DNA of 64,000 nucleotides from Pseudoponticoccus marisrubri (GTDB taxonomy: Bacteria > Pseudomonadota > Alphaproteobacteria > Rhodobacterales > Rhodobacteraceae): NCBI RefSeq assembly GCF_001482405.1, contig NZ_LPXO01000003.1, positions 346,295 through 410,294 on the forward strand, read 5' to 3'. Position numbers and translations under genes: made by a program. Positions 39,742 through 48,221 of the stretch are shown piece after piece. The notes below the pieces were generated by a model. That model made no database searches. It was not told where the DNA came from and saw only the letters and a program-made list of their open reading frames with translations. The stretch's first letter is position 1; each line of letters starts with the position of its first letter.

Positions 39742-40527
39742 ATGTATTCATTCGACATGGTACGGCCGACCAGCGTGGCCGATGCCGTCGCGGCGCTGGG
39801 GCAGGAGGACGCGCAGGCGCTGTCCGGCGGCCAGACGCTGATCCCGACGCTCAAGCAGCGCCTCGCCATGCCCTCGGTCCTGGTCAGCCTCAGCGGCATC
39901 GACGAGCTCAAGGGCCTGTCGGTCAGCGACGGCGTGATGGAGATCAAGGGCGCCACCACCCATGCCACCGTGGCGCGCGAGGGCGGCGACTACCCGGGCC
40001 TCGCCGCGCTGGCGGCCAATATCGGCGACCCGGCCGTGCGCAACCGCGGCACGATCGGCGGCAGCATCGCCAACAATGACCCCTCGGCCTGCTACCCGGC
40101 CGCGGCGCTGGGATCGGGCGCGACCATCGTGACCAACACGCGCGAGATCGCGGCCGACGAGTTCTTCCAGGGCATGTTCACCACCGCGCTGGAAGAGGGC
40201 GAGATCGTCACCGCGGTCCGCTTCCCGATCCCCGAAAAGGCCGCCTACATGAAGTTCGAACAGCCCGCCTCGCGCTTTGCGCTGGTCGGCGTCTTCGTGG
40301 CGAAATACGCCGACGGCGTGCGCGTCGCGGTGACCGGTGCCTCGAATGACGGGGTGCACCGTTGGAGCGCCGCCGAAGAGGCGCTCTCGGCCAATTTCGC
40401 GCCCGACGCGGTCGAGGGGCTGTCGGTGCCCGCCGACAACATGATCGCCGACCTGCATGGCTCGGCCGCCTACCGCGCGCATCTGGTGGGCGTGATGACC
40501 AAGCGCGCCGTGGCCGCCGCCGACTGA
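39742..40527 (+). CDS. coxM: Molybdenum hydroxylase FAD subunit (CoxM-like)
   Basis: A 261-residue FAD-binding subunit. The N-terminal SVADAVAALGQEDAQALSGG with QTLIPTLKQRLAMP is the first FAD loop. GLAALAANIGDPAVRNRGTI and GGSIANNDPSACYPAAALGS form the second, binding pyrophosphate and isoalloxazine. The start at 39742 follows GGAGAG (39731-39736); an in-frame ATG at 39691 has no ribosome site. It completes the S-L-M heterotrimer. No coxDEF maturation genes follow. Confidence 0.94.
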   Translation: MYSFDMVRPTSVADAVAALGQEDAQALSGGQTLIPTLKQRLAMPSVLVSLSGIDELKGLSVSDGVMEIKGATTHATVAREGGDYPGLAALAANIGDPAVRNRGTIGGSIANNDPSACYPAAALGSGATIVTNTREIAADEFFQGMFTTALEEGEIVTAVRFPIPEKAAYMKFEQPASRFALVGVFVAKYADGVRVAVTGASNDGVHRWSAAEEALSANFAPDAVEGLSVPADNMIADLHGSAAYRAHLVGVMTKRAVAAAD

Positions 40528-40550
40528 GCCCGCCCCGACACGCGCCCATG

Positions 40551-40583
40551 CGCCCCCGGCCCGCCTTGGGTTCGGGGGCGTTT
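40551..40583 (+). terminator. Weak hairpin terminator after coxM
   Basis: An 8-bp stem cgcccccg/cgggggcg (40551-40558 and 40573-40580) with a 14-base loop is followed by only TTT. It may end the cox transcript partially before the HupE/UreJ-like gene. Confidence 0.45.
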
Positions 40584-40659
40584 GCGTGTGATTGCCGTGG
40601 TTTGCGCTTGAATCCGCGCGTTCTTGCGTCACCTTGCCGCGCAGGAAGGAAGGTCCCCC

Positions 40660-41946
40660 ATGATCCGCTCTCTCGTCTCGGCTCTTCTGTTCGCGCTCTC
40701 CGCCGCGGCGGCGCAGGCGCATGAGGTGCAGTCCGCGGTCGCCGATTTCATCACCGAGGGCGGCCGGCTGCAGATGGAGATGCGGCTGAGCGCCGAGCCC
40801 ATCGTGGCGGGCATCGACCTGGAAGGTGTGCAGGACACCAACAGCACCGAGGGGGCCGAGCGCGTGGATGCGCTGCGTGCCTTGCCGCCCGAGACGCTTG
40901 CGGCGCAGCTGCGTGACGAGATGCCCCGCATCCTGGCGGGCATGAACATCCGCGCCGACGGTGCGCCGCTGGACATGGCGGTGAGCGAGATCACCGTGCC
41001 GCCCGTCGGCAATGTCGAGCTGCCGCGCGAGACCGCCGTGCTGCTGGCCGGCGCACTGCCGCCCCGGGCCGAGACGCTGCAGATCAGCTGGCCGGCCGAA
41101 TTCGGTACGTTGATCCTGCGCCAGATGGACATGGAGCAGGGCTATACCGGCTACCTGACCGGCGGCACCTCGGACCCGATCGAGATCCCCTCGGACAGCC
41201 TCTTGGGAATCGCGGGCACCTACCTGCTTGCGGGCATGGTGTTCTTCGCGCCGCTGGGGCCCGCGCATGTGCTGTTCGTGCTGGCGCTGTTCTTCCTGTC
41301 GAGCCGGCCGGTGCCGCTGGCCACGCAGCAGGCCGCTTTCACGCTGGGGCTTCTGCCCGCGCTGATTGCCGGCACCTTGGGCATCTTGACGCCGCCCGCC
41401 AGCTTTCTGGCCCCGCTGATCGCCGCCTCGGTCGTCTATGTCGCTTTGGAGGGCATCCTCGTGCCCGGGGGGCATCGCGGACGGCCGGCACTGGTGGCCG
41501 GGTTCGGTCTGCTGCACGGGCTGGGGCTTGCCGCTGCCTTGCGAGCCTTTGGCCTGCCGGGCTCCGGGACCAGCCTTGCGCTGGCGGGTTTTGCCCTGGG
41601 CGTGATCCTTGCGCAGCTGCTGGTTCTCGGCCTCGCCTTTGCCATGGTGGCGCTGGCGCAGCGCGTGGATGCGGGGCGCGTGCCGGTGCGCCGAGGGCAG
41701 GGGGTCTATGCCGCGCTGGCGGTCGCCTTCGCAGCGGCGGGCTGGTGGCTCTACGGCGTGGGCCTGCCGCAGACCCAGCTCGGGCTGGCGCTCTGGCTCT
41801 GGCCGCTGGCGGGGCTTTCGGTGCTGTGCCTGCTCTCGGCCAGCTTCGTCGACCGGCTGCACGCCTATCGCCGCTTCGTCGTGGTGCCGGGTCTGCTGGC
41901 CATCGCCGCCGCGGGCGCCGGACTTGCGATCAGCAGCGCCCTCTGA
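40660..41946 (+). CDS. HupE/UreJ-family membrane protein
   Basis: A 428-residue protein with a signal peptide (MIRSLVSALLFALSAAAAQA), then an extracytoplasmic domain of about 170 residues beginning HEVQSAVADFITEGGRL. After it come about seven or eight transmembrane spans with the HupE/UreJ-type motifs FAPLGPAHVLFVLALFFLSS and GFGLLHGLGLAAALRAFGLP. Family members are proposed nickel or cobalt permeases. The metal motif is usually PLGxDH; here it is PLGPAH, so Asp is replaced. The start at 40660 gives the clean signal peptide. It lies 132 bases after coxM, on the same strand. Confidence 0.85.
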   Translation: MIRSLVSALLFALSAAAAQAHEVQSAVADFITEGGRLQMEMRLSAEPIVAGIDLEGVQDTNSTEGAERVDALRALPPETLAAQLRDEMPRILAGMNIRADGAPLDMAVSEITVPPVGNVELPRETAVLLAGALPPRAETLQISWPAEFGTLILRQMDMEQGYTGYLTGGTSDPIEIPSDSLLGIAGTYLLAGMVFFAPLGPAHVLFVLALFFLSSRPVPLATQQAAFTLGLLPALIAGTLGILTPPASFLAPLIAASVVYVALEGILVPGGHRGRPALVAGFGLLHGLGLAAALRAFGLPGSGTSLALAGFALGVILAQLLVLGLAFAMVALAQRVDAGRVPVRRGQGVYAALAVAFAAAGWWLYGVGLPQTQLGLALWLWPLAGLSVLCLLSASFVDRLHAYRRFVVVPGLLAIAAAGAGLAISSAL

Positions 41947-41950
41947 GCGG

Positions 41951-42475
41951 CTAGGATTTCTTCTTTTTCTTGCCCTTCTTCTTGGCGGCCTTCTTTTCGG
42001 AGGCAGGTTTGGCAGCCTTGTCGCCCTTGGCTGCCTTCTTCTCTTTCTTCGATTTTTTCGAGGTCTTGGAGGTCTCGGCCTTGGCCGCTTTCTCCTTCTT
42101 CTTCTTCGACGGTTTGGCCTTCTTGGATTTCGCCGTCTTTTTCTTTTTCGTCTTGCCCGCCGTCGTCTTCACAGGCGCCTCCGCCGGGGCCGCGACCTCT
42201 TCCCCGGCCGCTTCGACAGGCTCCGGTTGAACAGGTTCGGGCAGGGTTTCTGCGGGTGGCGGTGCGGGAAGCTCGGACAGGGCGGCCTCGGCGGCGGCGA
42301 TCTGCTCCTGCGCCGCGGCGATCAGCATGCGCGCGCGCGACAGCTGCACCCGCGGCACGGATAGCAGGTCCTCGGGTGGGCGCGTGGCCAGATCGGCCGC
42401 GTTGGTGATGCCCAGCTCGCGCAGGGACCGGGCCATCGCGGGGCCCACGCCGCGCACATCCAGCAGATCCGTCAT
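41951..42475 (-). CDS. Helix-hairpin-helix protein with poly-lysine tail
   Basis: A 174-residue protein. Residues 1-60 form an HhH-type domain (MTDLLDVRGVGPAMARSLRE and so on, then LLSVPRVQLSRARMLIAAAQ). A Glu/Pro/Ala linker follows (about 65-105). The last 70 residues are almost only Lys, Ala, Ser and Thr with runs such as KTKKKKTAKSKKAKPSKKKK. The net charge and composition resemble histone H1-like bacterial proteins, suggesting non-specific DNA or RNA binding. The start is at ATG 42475, where MTDLLDVRGVGP begins the HhH domain; the upstream reading frame is not plausible. It is divergent from rpsB and convergent with the HupE-like gene, whose stop is 5 bases away. Confidence 0.85.
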   Translation of the reverse strand: MTDLLDVRGVGPAMARSLRELGITNAADLATRPPEDLLSVPRVQLSRARMLIAAAQEQIAAAEAALSELPAPPPAETLPEPVQPEPVEAAGEEVAAPAEAPVKTTAGKTKKKKTAKSKKAKPSKKKKEKAAKAETSKTSKKSKKEKKAAKGDKAAKPASEKKAAKKKGKKKKKS

Positions 42476-42699
42476 GAACAGGTGTCCTCTTTCATCTGTA
42501 TATACAAGTGATGTAACCCAAGCCGCGCAGCACCGCAACGCCATTGGGTCTTGCGCACCTCGGCGATCCGCGTTAATGGCGCCCCCACGTATCCCGCAGG
42601 CGGGGGCGGGCCCTCTGGACAGACAGCCCCAGGGGTCCACCGGTTGAGCAGACAGGCTTGATTCCCCGCCAAGGCATGAAACCGGAAAGGAAAGAAAGC

Positions 42700-43473
42700 A
42701 TGGCTCTTCCCGAGTTCACCATGCGCCAGCTGCTTGAAGCCGGCGTTCACTTCGGCCACCAGACGCAGCGCTGGAACCCCCGCATGGGCGAGTTCATCTA
42801 CGGTGCGCGCAACGGCATCCACATCGTCGACCTGACCCAGACCGTCCCGATGCTGGACGCGGCGCTGAACGCGATTCGCGAATGCGTTGCCAAGAACGGC
42901 CGCGTGCTCTTTGTCGGCACCAAGCGCCAGGCCGCGCAGCCGATCGCCGAGGCGGCCGAGAAATGCGCCCAGTACTACATGAACCACCGCTGGCTGGGCG
43001 GCACGCTGACCAACTGGCAGACCGTCTCGAAATCGATCAACCGCCTGCGCTCGATCGACGAGCAGATGGAAGCCGGCGCCGAGGGCCTGACCAAGAAAGA
43101 GCGCCTCAACATGGAGCGCGACCAGGGCAAGCTGCAGGCGTCGCTGGGCGGCATCCGCGAAATGGGCGGCGTGCCGGACATGCTCTTCGTGATCGACGTC
43201 AAGAAAGAGGCGCTGGCCGTGGCCGAGGCGAACAAGCTGGGCATCCCGGTCGTCGCCGTGGTCGACACCAACTGCTCGCCCGAGGGGATCGACTACATCA
43301 TCCCCGGCAATGACGACGCCGCCCGCGCCATCGCGCTCTACTGCGACCTCGTCAGCCGCGCCGCGCTGGACGGCATGACCGGCCAGATGGAAGCCGCCGG
43401 TGTCGACCTTGGCGCGCTCGAGGACGCCCCGACCGAGGAACTGCTGGCCGGCGCACAGGACGGCGCAAGCTGA
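42700..43473 (+). CDS. rpsB: 30S ribosomal protein S2
   Basis: A 257-residue S2. [60 protein letters not shown] and [20 protein letters not shown] are universal S2 segments. The start at 42700 follows GGAAAGGAAAG. The tsf gene follows after 94 bases, the usual rpsB-tsf pair. The 224-base region before it, shared with the lysine-tail gene, must hold divergent promoters; no clear -35/-10 pair was assigned. Confidence 0.98.
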   Translation: MALPEFTMRQLLEAGVHFGHQTQRWNPRMGEFIYGARNGIHIVDLTQTVPMLDAALNAIRECVAKNGRVLFVGTKRQAAQPIAEAAEKCAQYYMNHRWLGGTLTNWQTVSKSINRLRSIDEQMEAGAEGLTKKERLNMERDQGKLQASLGGIREMGGVPDMLFVIDVKKEALAVAEANKLGIPVVAVVDTNCSPEGIDYIIPGNDDAARAIALYCDLVSRAALDGMTGQMEAAGVDLGALEDAPTEELLAGAQDGAS

Positions 43474-43567
43474 TCCGGGCTGTCGCACCAGCGACATATC
43501 TGCGTGACATGAGCGGGTGGCCGAGGGCCGCCCGGACCTCGCAACCGATGATGAGGAGAGCCGAGAG

Positions 43568-44443
43568 ATGGCGATCACTGCAAAACAGGTGAAAGAGCTG
43601 CGCGAGATGACCGGCGCAGGCATGATGGACGCCAAGAAGGCGCTGGTCGAGACCGAGGGCGACATGGATGCCGCCGTCGACTGGCTGCGCACCAAGGGCC
43701 TGGCCAAGGCCGCCAAGAAGTCGGGCCGCACCGCGGCCGAGGGGCTCGTGGCGGTCAAGGTCGAAGGCGGCAAGGGTGTCGCGGTCGAGATCAACTCGGA
43801 AACCGACTTCGTTGCCAAGAACGCCGATTTCCAGGACATGGTCGGCAAGATCGCGACCGCCGCGCTGAACGTCTCGGATGTCGAGGCGCTGAAATCCGCC
43901 GAGGTCGACGGCAAGCCGGTCACCGATGTGATCACCGACAAGATCGCCACGATCGGCGAGAATATGTCGCTGCGCCGCATGGCGTCGGCCGAGGGCGATG
44001 TCGTGTCCTCCTACGTGCACAATGCCGCCGCGCCCAACATGGGCCAGATCGGCGTGCTGGTCGCGCTCAAGGGTGGCTCGGAAGAGTTCGGCCGCCAGGT
44101 CGCGATGCACATCGCCGCCGCCAACCCGGCCGCGCTGAACGAGGCCGAGCTTGACCCGGCCGTGGTCGAGAAGGAGCGTCAGGTCCAGATCGACATCGCC
44201 AAGGAATCCGGCAAGCCCGACAATGTCATCGAGAAGATGATCGTCGGCCGCATGAAGAAGTTCCTCGCCGAGGTGACCCTGCTGGGCCAGCAATTCGCGC
44301 TGGACACCGACAAGACCGTCGAGCAGGCCGCCAAGGATGCCGGCGCCGAGATCGTCGGCTTCGTCCGCCTGCAGGTCGGCGAAGGCATCGAGAAGGAAGC
44401 CGAGGATTTCGCCGCCGAGGTGGCCAAGGCCGTTCAGGGCTGA
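43568..44443 (+). CDS. tsf: Translation elongation factor Ts
   Basis: A 291-residue guanine nucleotide exchange factor for EF-Tu. The N-terminal [20 protein letters not shown] and [20 protein letters not shown], the core [20 protein letters not shown], and [20 protein letters not shown] are all family segments. The start at 43568 is preceded by GGAGAG. A hairpin with a T run lies after the stop. Confidence 0.98.
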   Translation: MAITAKQVKELREMTGAGMMDAKKALVETEGDMDAAVDWLRTKGLAKAAKKSGRTAAEGLVAVKVEGGKGVAVEINSETDFVAKNADFQDMVGKIATAALNVSDVEALKSAEVDGKPVTDVITDKIATIGENMSLRRMASAEGDVVSSYVHNAAAPNMGQIGVLVALKGGSEEFGRQVAMHIAAANPAALNEAELDPAVVEKERQVQIDIAKESGKPDNVIEKMIVGRMKKFLAEVTLLGQQFALDTDKTVEQAAKDAGAEIVGFVRLQVGEGIEKEAEDFAAEVAKAVQG

Positions 44444-44470
44444 CACGGCCACCTTCGCGAAACGAACAGG

Positions 44471-44502
44471 CGGCGAGGGGCAGGGGCCTCGCGCCGTTTT
44501 TC
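44471..44502 (+). terminator. Terminator after rpsB-tsf
   Basis: A stem made of cggc/gccg and gagg/cctc with a 2-base bulge and an 8-base loop is followed by ttttt, 28 bases after the tsf stop. Confidence 0.75.
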
Positions 44503-44974
44503 ATGTCCGGCACATGGGCCCCGGCAGGTCGGACAGTGTGGCGCCGGGTGGTGGGTTCGGGGCCCCCGAAAAGACATTGGGGATGAGACCGAGGGCCCCG
44601 ATGGGGTGCTGGCCGGCAGGACGGAAATTGCCCCACCGGTCCAGCTCCGGCGATGCCGGGAGAGAACCAGGGCCCGGAAATCGGCACGGGTTGGCCCCCT
44701 CATGTTCCATGGCCAAAGCCACCACTCACGGAACAAAAGTACAATGGCAATTTACCTGTGGGAACAAAAGTACGGATTTCCGGACCGGTTCATTTTTTCC
44801 GGGTTTTCACGTGGGGTTCACGCTGCTCCGGGCCTGTCGCAGCGATGAAAGCCCTTGCAAGTCAGTATCTTGCGCCGGCACGCCCGGTTTTGTCCAAAAG
44901 GTCAGGAATGCAGCCGCCGGGCCGCCCGCGGATTCACGAGTCCCGAAACTGAAATTCCCGAAATCCGAAACTGT
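44503..44974. other. Gene-free convergent gap with a 13-base direct repeat
   Basis: About 470 bases lie between the tsf terminator and the LuxR-type gene, which converge. No open frame here has convincing codon use or a ribosome site. The stretch from 44720 to 44830 is richer in A/T than its surroundings. The 13-mer ggaacaaaagtac occurs twice, at 44730-44742 and 44761-44773. The GAAC-N7 pattern recalls an alphaproteobacterial LexA half-site, but the second GAAC is missing. It may be the relic of a promoter of a lost gene. Confidence 0.5.
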
Positions 44975-45736
44975 TCACGACGGGATGATGTACATCTGGT
45001 TGTGAAAGGCCGCCTTGGCGACGGCCTGCGCCGTCGTCTCGACATTCAGCGTGTCGCGGGCGAGGCGGAGGTGCTTCTCGATCGTCGCCTGGGTCAGCCC
45101 CATGATCTGCGCGATGTCCTGCATCGTCTTGCCGTCGCCGACCCATTCCAGCGCCTCGCGCTGGCGCGGCGTCAGGTTCTGGTTGGGCAGCGGAACGGGC
45201 AGGGTCAGAATCTTGAGATGCACGAGGTTGTTCAGCAGCACGATGTCCTGCCCGTGCTCGGCCCAGATCGCATCCGCATCCGCCTGCGTCAGCTCGGCCC
45301 GCGTGGTCAGCGAGATCGCGCCCTTGGCCCGGTGCGACACCGACTTGAAACTGATCGTGTAGCCGGCATGCACCTTGTGCTGCAGGTTGAAGGCCACGAC
45401 CTTCTGCGCCTTTGGATCCAGCGTGCCCTGGTTGATCTGCTCGGCCAGCACGCCCCAGCTGCAATGTCCCTCGTTCTCCAGCGCCCAGCGGACCATGGGC
45501 GCGTGCCGGTAATGGCCATCCTCGACAAAGCCCTTGCGATAGGCCGGCGTGTGGTTGGTCAGCACGACGAAATCATTGGGATCGCCGAAGGAGGTCTCGG
45601 TCAGGAAGCGGGTGAACCCGTAGATCAGCCGGTCGAACCCGTACTCGGCCATCTTGGCGCAATGCCGTGACCAGAGGTCCTCGACAGTGTCGGCATTGGT
45701 CAGCTCGATCAGATAGTCCCTGAGGTCGTCATTCAC
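44975..45736 (-). CDS. LuxR-family regulator with autoinducer-binding domain
   Basis: A 253-residue regulator. The N-terminal autoinducer-binding domain (about 20-165) holds YGFDRLIYGFTRF, GHYRHAPMVRWALENEGHCS and W. The usual Asp-Pro of the ligand pocket reads Ala-Pro (HAPMV), so it may not bind a normal acyl-homoserine lactone. The C-terminal LuxR HTH has LTPRQREALEWVGDGKTMQD and IAQIMGLTQATIEKHLRLAR. No luxI lies in the window, so it counts as a LuxR solo here. The start is a GTG at 45736 that overlaps the aroQ stop by 8 bases, giving translational coupling. Confidence 0.88.
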   Translation of the reverse strand: MNDDLRDYLIELTNADTVEDLWSRHCAKMAEYGFDRLIYGFTRFLTETSFGDPNDFVVLTNHTPAYRKGFVEDGHYRHAPMVRWALENEGHCSWGVLAEQINQGTLDPKAQKVVAFNLQHKVHAGYTISFKSVSHRAKGAISLTTRAELTQADADAIWAEHGQDIVLLNNLVHLKILTLPVPLPNQNLTPRQREALEWVGDGKTMQDIAQIMGLTQATIEKHLRLARDTLNVETTAQAVAKAAFHNQMYIIPS

Positions 45737-46178
45737 GGCGCGCAGTCTCCAGAAAGGTCAGCAGGGCATCCATGGCCAGCACGTAACCTGCGGTGCCGAA
45801 TCCGGCGATCACGCCGACCGCCACCGGGGCAATATGGGAATAATGCCTGAAAGTCTCGCGCGCGTGAACATTCGAGACGTGCAGTTCGACAACTTTCGCC
45901 TCGGCCGCCGAGATCGCGTCGCGCAGCGCGACCGAGGTATGGGTGTAGGCGCCGGCATTGAAGACGATCCCGTCATGGGTGCCGCGCGACTGCTGGATCA
46001 GCGTGACCAGCTCGCCCTCGTGGTTGGACTGCGCGCAGGTGACCGAGACGCCGATCTTCTCGCCATGCGCCCGGCACATCGCCTCGACATCCGACAGGGT
46101 CGTGTGCCCGTAGATCTCGGGCTGCCGCGTGCCCAGCATGTTCAGGTTGGGACCGTTCAGGATGAGCAACGAGCGCAT
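45729..46178 (-). CDS. aroQ: Type II 3-dehydroquinate dehydratase
   Basis: Third step of the shikimate pathway (3-dehydroquinate to 3-dehydroshikimate), 149 residues, a dodecamer in the family. LLILNGPNLNMLGTRQPEIY carries the flexible-loop Arg and the catalytic Tyr. NAGAYTHTSVALRDAI and VVELHVSNVHARETFRHYSH carry the substrate-binding Asn and His. The start at 46178 follows GGAGGA; a longer reading frame to 46310 is rejected. Its stop overlaps the LuxR-type gene. Confidence 0.96.
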   Translation of the reverse strand: MRSLLILNGPNLNMLGTRQPEIYGHTTLSDVEAMCRAHGEKIGVSVTCAQSNHEGELVTLIQQSRGTHDGIVFNAGAYTHTSVALRDAISAAEAKVVELHVSNVHARETFRHYSHIAPVAVGVIAGFGTAGYVLAMDALLTFLETARRE

Positions 46179-46259
46179 GTCTTCCTCCGTGATGCGACAG
46201 GGCCTGCCTAAGCCGGTGCCGCCGCGCTGTCCAGTTTCGCGGATCCTCGGGGGCGCGTG

Positions 46260-46320
46260 GACTGCTCTTATATTTACATAATACAGATTATAGGATTCAT
46301 ACACGGTCAATCACCGCACA
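46260..46320. promoter_or_regulatory. AT-rich divergent promoter region of aroQ and secreted protein gene
   Basis: A sharply AT-rich patch (about 46264-46305) sits between the divergent aroQ and the secreted-protein gene. On the minus strand it contains a perfect TATAAT (46287-46292) and TTGACC (46305-46310), but these are only 12 bases apart, so they are not a single normal promoter. The region probably carries the promoters of both genes; exact elements are not assigned. Confidence 0.4.
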
Positions 46321-46389
46321 AGGTTTGCCTTGCCACCCTGCCGGAAAACCTGCCAAGACTCAGACACACAACCAAAACGGGATTTCTCG

Positions 46390-46797
46390 ATGACAAAACA
46401 CTTTTTCACGATCTGCGCCCTGTCGCTGGCCCTGTCCGGTCCGGTCGCCGCGCAGGAGATGATCGGCGCCGAGGCCATGAGTGACTACATCACCGGAAAG
46501 GCCTACCAGGGCGTGAACCCCGAGACGATGGAGGTCGTGGCCAGCGTGGTCTATCACGCCGACGGCTCCTCGACGCTCTGGATGGCCGGCCCCGCCGATG
46601 CCGCGCCCAAGGATGAGCCCGGCAGCTACCGGATCGAGGGCAACACCTACTGCACGCGCTACGAGAATTTCCGCGACAATTCCGAGAACTGCTTCACGCT
46701 CGAAGATATCGGCGACGGGCGCACGCAGGCCTATTACACGGATGGGCGCACGGCGCTGATCCTGCAACCGATCGAGATCCCCGACCGGTTCAGGTAA
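46390..46797 (+). CDS. Small secreted protein of unknown function
   Basis: A 135-residue protein with a signal peptide (MTKHFFTICALSLALSGPVAAQ). The mature part reads AEAMSDYITGKAYQGVNPET, STLWMAGPADAAPKDEPGSY and RIEGNTYCTRYENFRDNSEN, followed by C. It contains two Cys that could form a disulfide, and the pattern is like small periplasmic beta proteins found in Rhodobacteraceae. No function is known. The start at 46390 gives the signal peptide; the ribosome site is weak. Confidence 0.8.
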   Translation: MTKHFFTICALSLALSGPVAAQEMIGAEAMSDYITGKAYQGVNPETMEVVASVVYHADGSSTLWMAGPADAAPKDEPGSYRIEGNTYCTRYENFRDNSENCFTLEDIGDGRTQAYYTDGRTALILQPIEIPDRFR

Positions 46798-46833
46798 CGT
46801 CGCAGCCGCGCGCCACAACCCATTGACCGGGCG

Positions 46834-48066
46834 TCAGAAAAACGCCTGAAGCCCGGTCTGCGCACGGCCCAGGATCAGCGCGTGCACGTCATGCGTGCCC
46901 TCGTAGGTGTTCACCGTCTCGAGGTTCAGCATGTGCCGGATGACCTGGAACTCGGCCGAGATGCCATTGCCGCCATGCATGTCGCGGGCCATGCGCGCGA
47001 TATCCAGCGCCTTGCCGCAATTGTTGCGCTTGAGGATCGAGATCATCTCGGGCGCGGCGCGGCCCTCGTCCATCAGGCGCCCGACCTGCAGGCAGCCCTG
47101 CAGCCCCAGCGCGATCTCGCTCTGCATGTCGGCCAGCTTGCGCTGGAACAGCTGGGTCTGCGCCAGCGGGCGGCCGAACTGCTTGCGCTCCAGCCCGTAG
47201 CCGCGCGCGGCGTGCCAGCAGAACTCGGCCGCGCCCATCACGCCCCAGGCGATGCCGTAGCGGGCCCGGTTGAGACATCCGAAAGGCCCTTTAAGCCCTT
47301 GAACATGCGGCAGAAGCGCGTCTTCGCCAACCTCGACCCCGTCCAGCACGATCTCGCCCGTGACGCTGGCGCGCAGCGACAGCTTGTTGGCGATCTTGGG
47401 CGCCGAGAGCCCCTTGAGACCCTTCTCCAGCACGAAGCCGCGGATCTTGCCGTCATGCGCGTCGGACTTGGCCCAGACCACGAAGACATCGGCGATCGGC
47501 GCGTTCGAGATCCACATCTTCGAGCCGGTCAGCCGGTAGCCGCCCTCGATCTTCTCGGCCCGCGTCTTCATCGCCCCGGGATCCGAGCCGGCATCGGGCT
47601 CGGTCAGGCCGAAACAGCCGATCATCTCGCCACTGGCCAGCTTGGGCAGGTAGCGCTTGCGCTGCGCCTCCGAGCCATAGGCGTGGATCGGGTACATCAC
47701 CAGCGAGGATTGCACCGACATCATCGAGCGGTAACCCGAATCGACGCGCTCGATCTCGCGCGCGACCAGCCCGTAGGACACGTAGGAGCCGCCCAGCCCG
47801 CCATAGGCCTCGGGCACCGTCACGCCCAGCAGGCCCATCTGGCCCATCAGCGCGAAGATCTCGGGATCCACGGTTTCCTGCTCGAAGGCGTCGAGGATGC
47901 GGGGCGCCAGCTGTTCCTCGGCAAAGGCGCGCGCGCCCTCGGCCAGCATGCGCTCCTCCTCGCTCAGCTGGTCGACCAGGCGCAGCGGATCGGCCCAGTC
48001 GAACGGGCCCAGGTCCGGCGCGTCCTTGGCCTTCAGCTCGGGTCTCACATCTGCCATCTCGTTCAT
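46834..48066 (-). CDS. gcdH: Glutaryl-CoA dehydrogenase
   Basis: A 410-residue flavoprotein of the acyl-CoA dehydrogenase family that converts glutaryl-CoA to crotonyl-CoA and CO2 in lysine, hydroxylysine and tryptophan breakdown. [20 protein letters not shown] holds the Arg that binds the gamma-carboxylate. [20 protein letters not shown] and [20 protein letters not shown] are FAD-site segments. The catalytic Glu is in [17 protein letters not shown] near residue 389. The start is at 48066, with GGAGG 6 bases upstream. It passes electrons to ETF. Confidence 0.95.
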   Translation of the reverse strand: MNEMADVRPELKAKDAPDLGPFDWADPLRLVDQLSEEERMLAEGARAFAEEQLAPRILDAFEQETVDPEIFALMGQMGLLGVTVPEAYGGLGGSYVSYGLVAREIERVDSGYRSMMSVQSSLVMYPIHAYGSEAQRKRYLPKLASGEMIGCFGLTEPDAGSDPGAMKTRAEKIEGGYRLTGSKMWISNAPIADVFVVWAKSDAHDGKIRGFVLEKGLKGLSAPKIANKLSLRASVTGEIVLDGVEVGEDALLPHVQGLKGPFGCLNRARYGIAWGVMGAAEFCWHAARGYGLERKQFGRPLAQTQLFQRKLADMQSEIALGLQGCLQVGRLMDEGRAAPEMISILKRNNCGKALDIARMARDMHGGNGISAEFQVIRHMLNLETVNTYEGTHDVHALILGRAQTGLQAFF

Positions 48067-48221
48067 CTCGGGCCTCCCGTCTTGTCCACGCGGCATCATA
48101 GGCCAGCGCCGGCCCGACCGAAAGCCGCGCCGGGCGTGACGCAACGCCCCGTCCCGACGGGCCACGCGCCCTGCCCGCTCGGCCCTTGCGCGCCGCGCCC
48201 GCGCGCGGCACTACTCAGGCC

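Noticed and set aside
44730..44773. LexA box
   Set aside because: The two GAAC-N7 copies lack the second GAAC, so the operator is not complete.
44653..44952. 99-codon frame in the gap after tsf
   Set aside because: No ribosome site, no signal or domain, and three overlapping frames are equally open.
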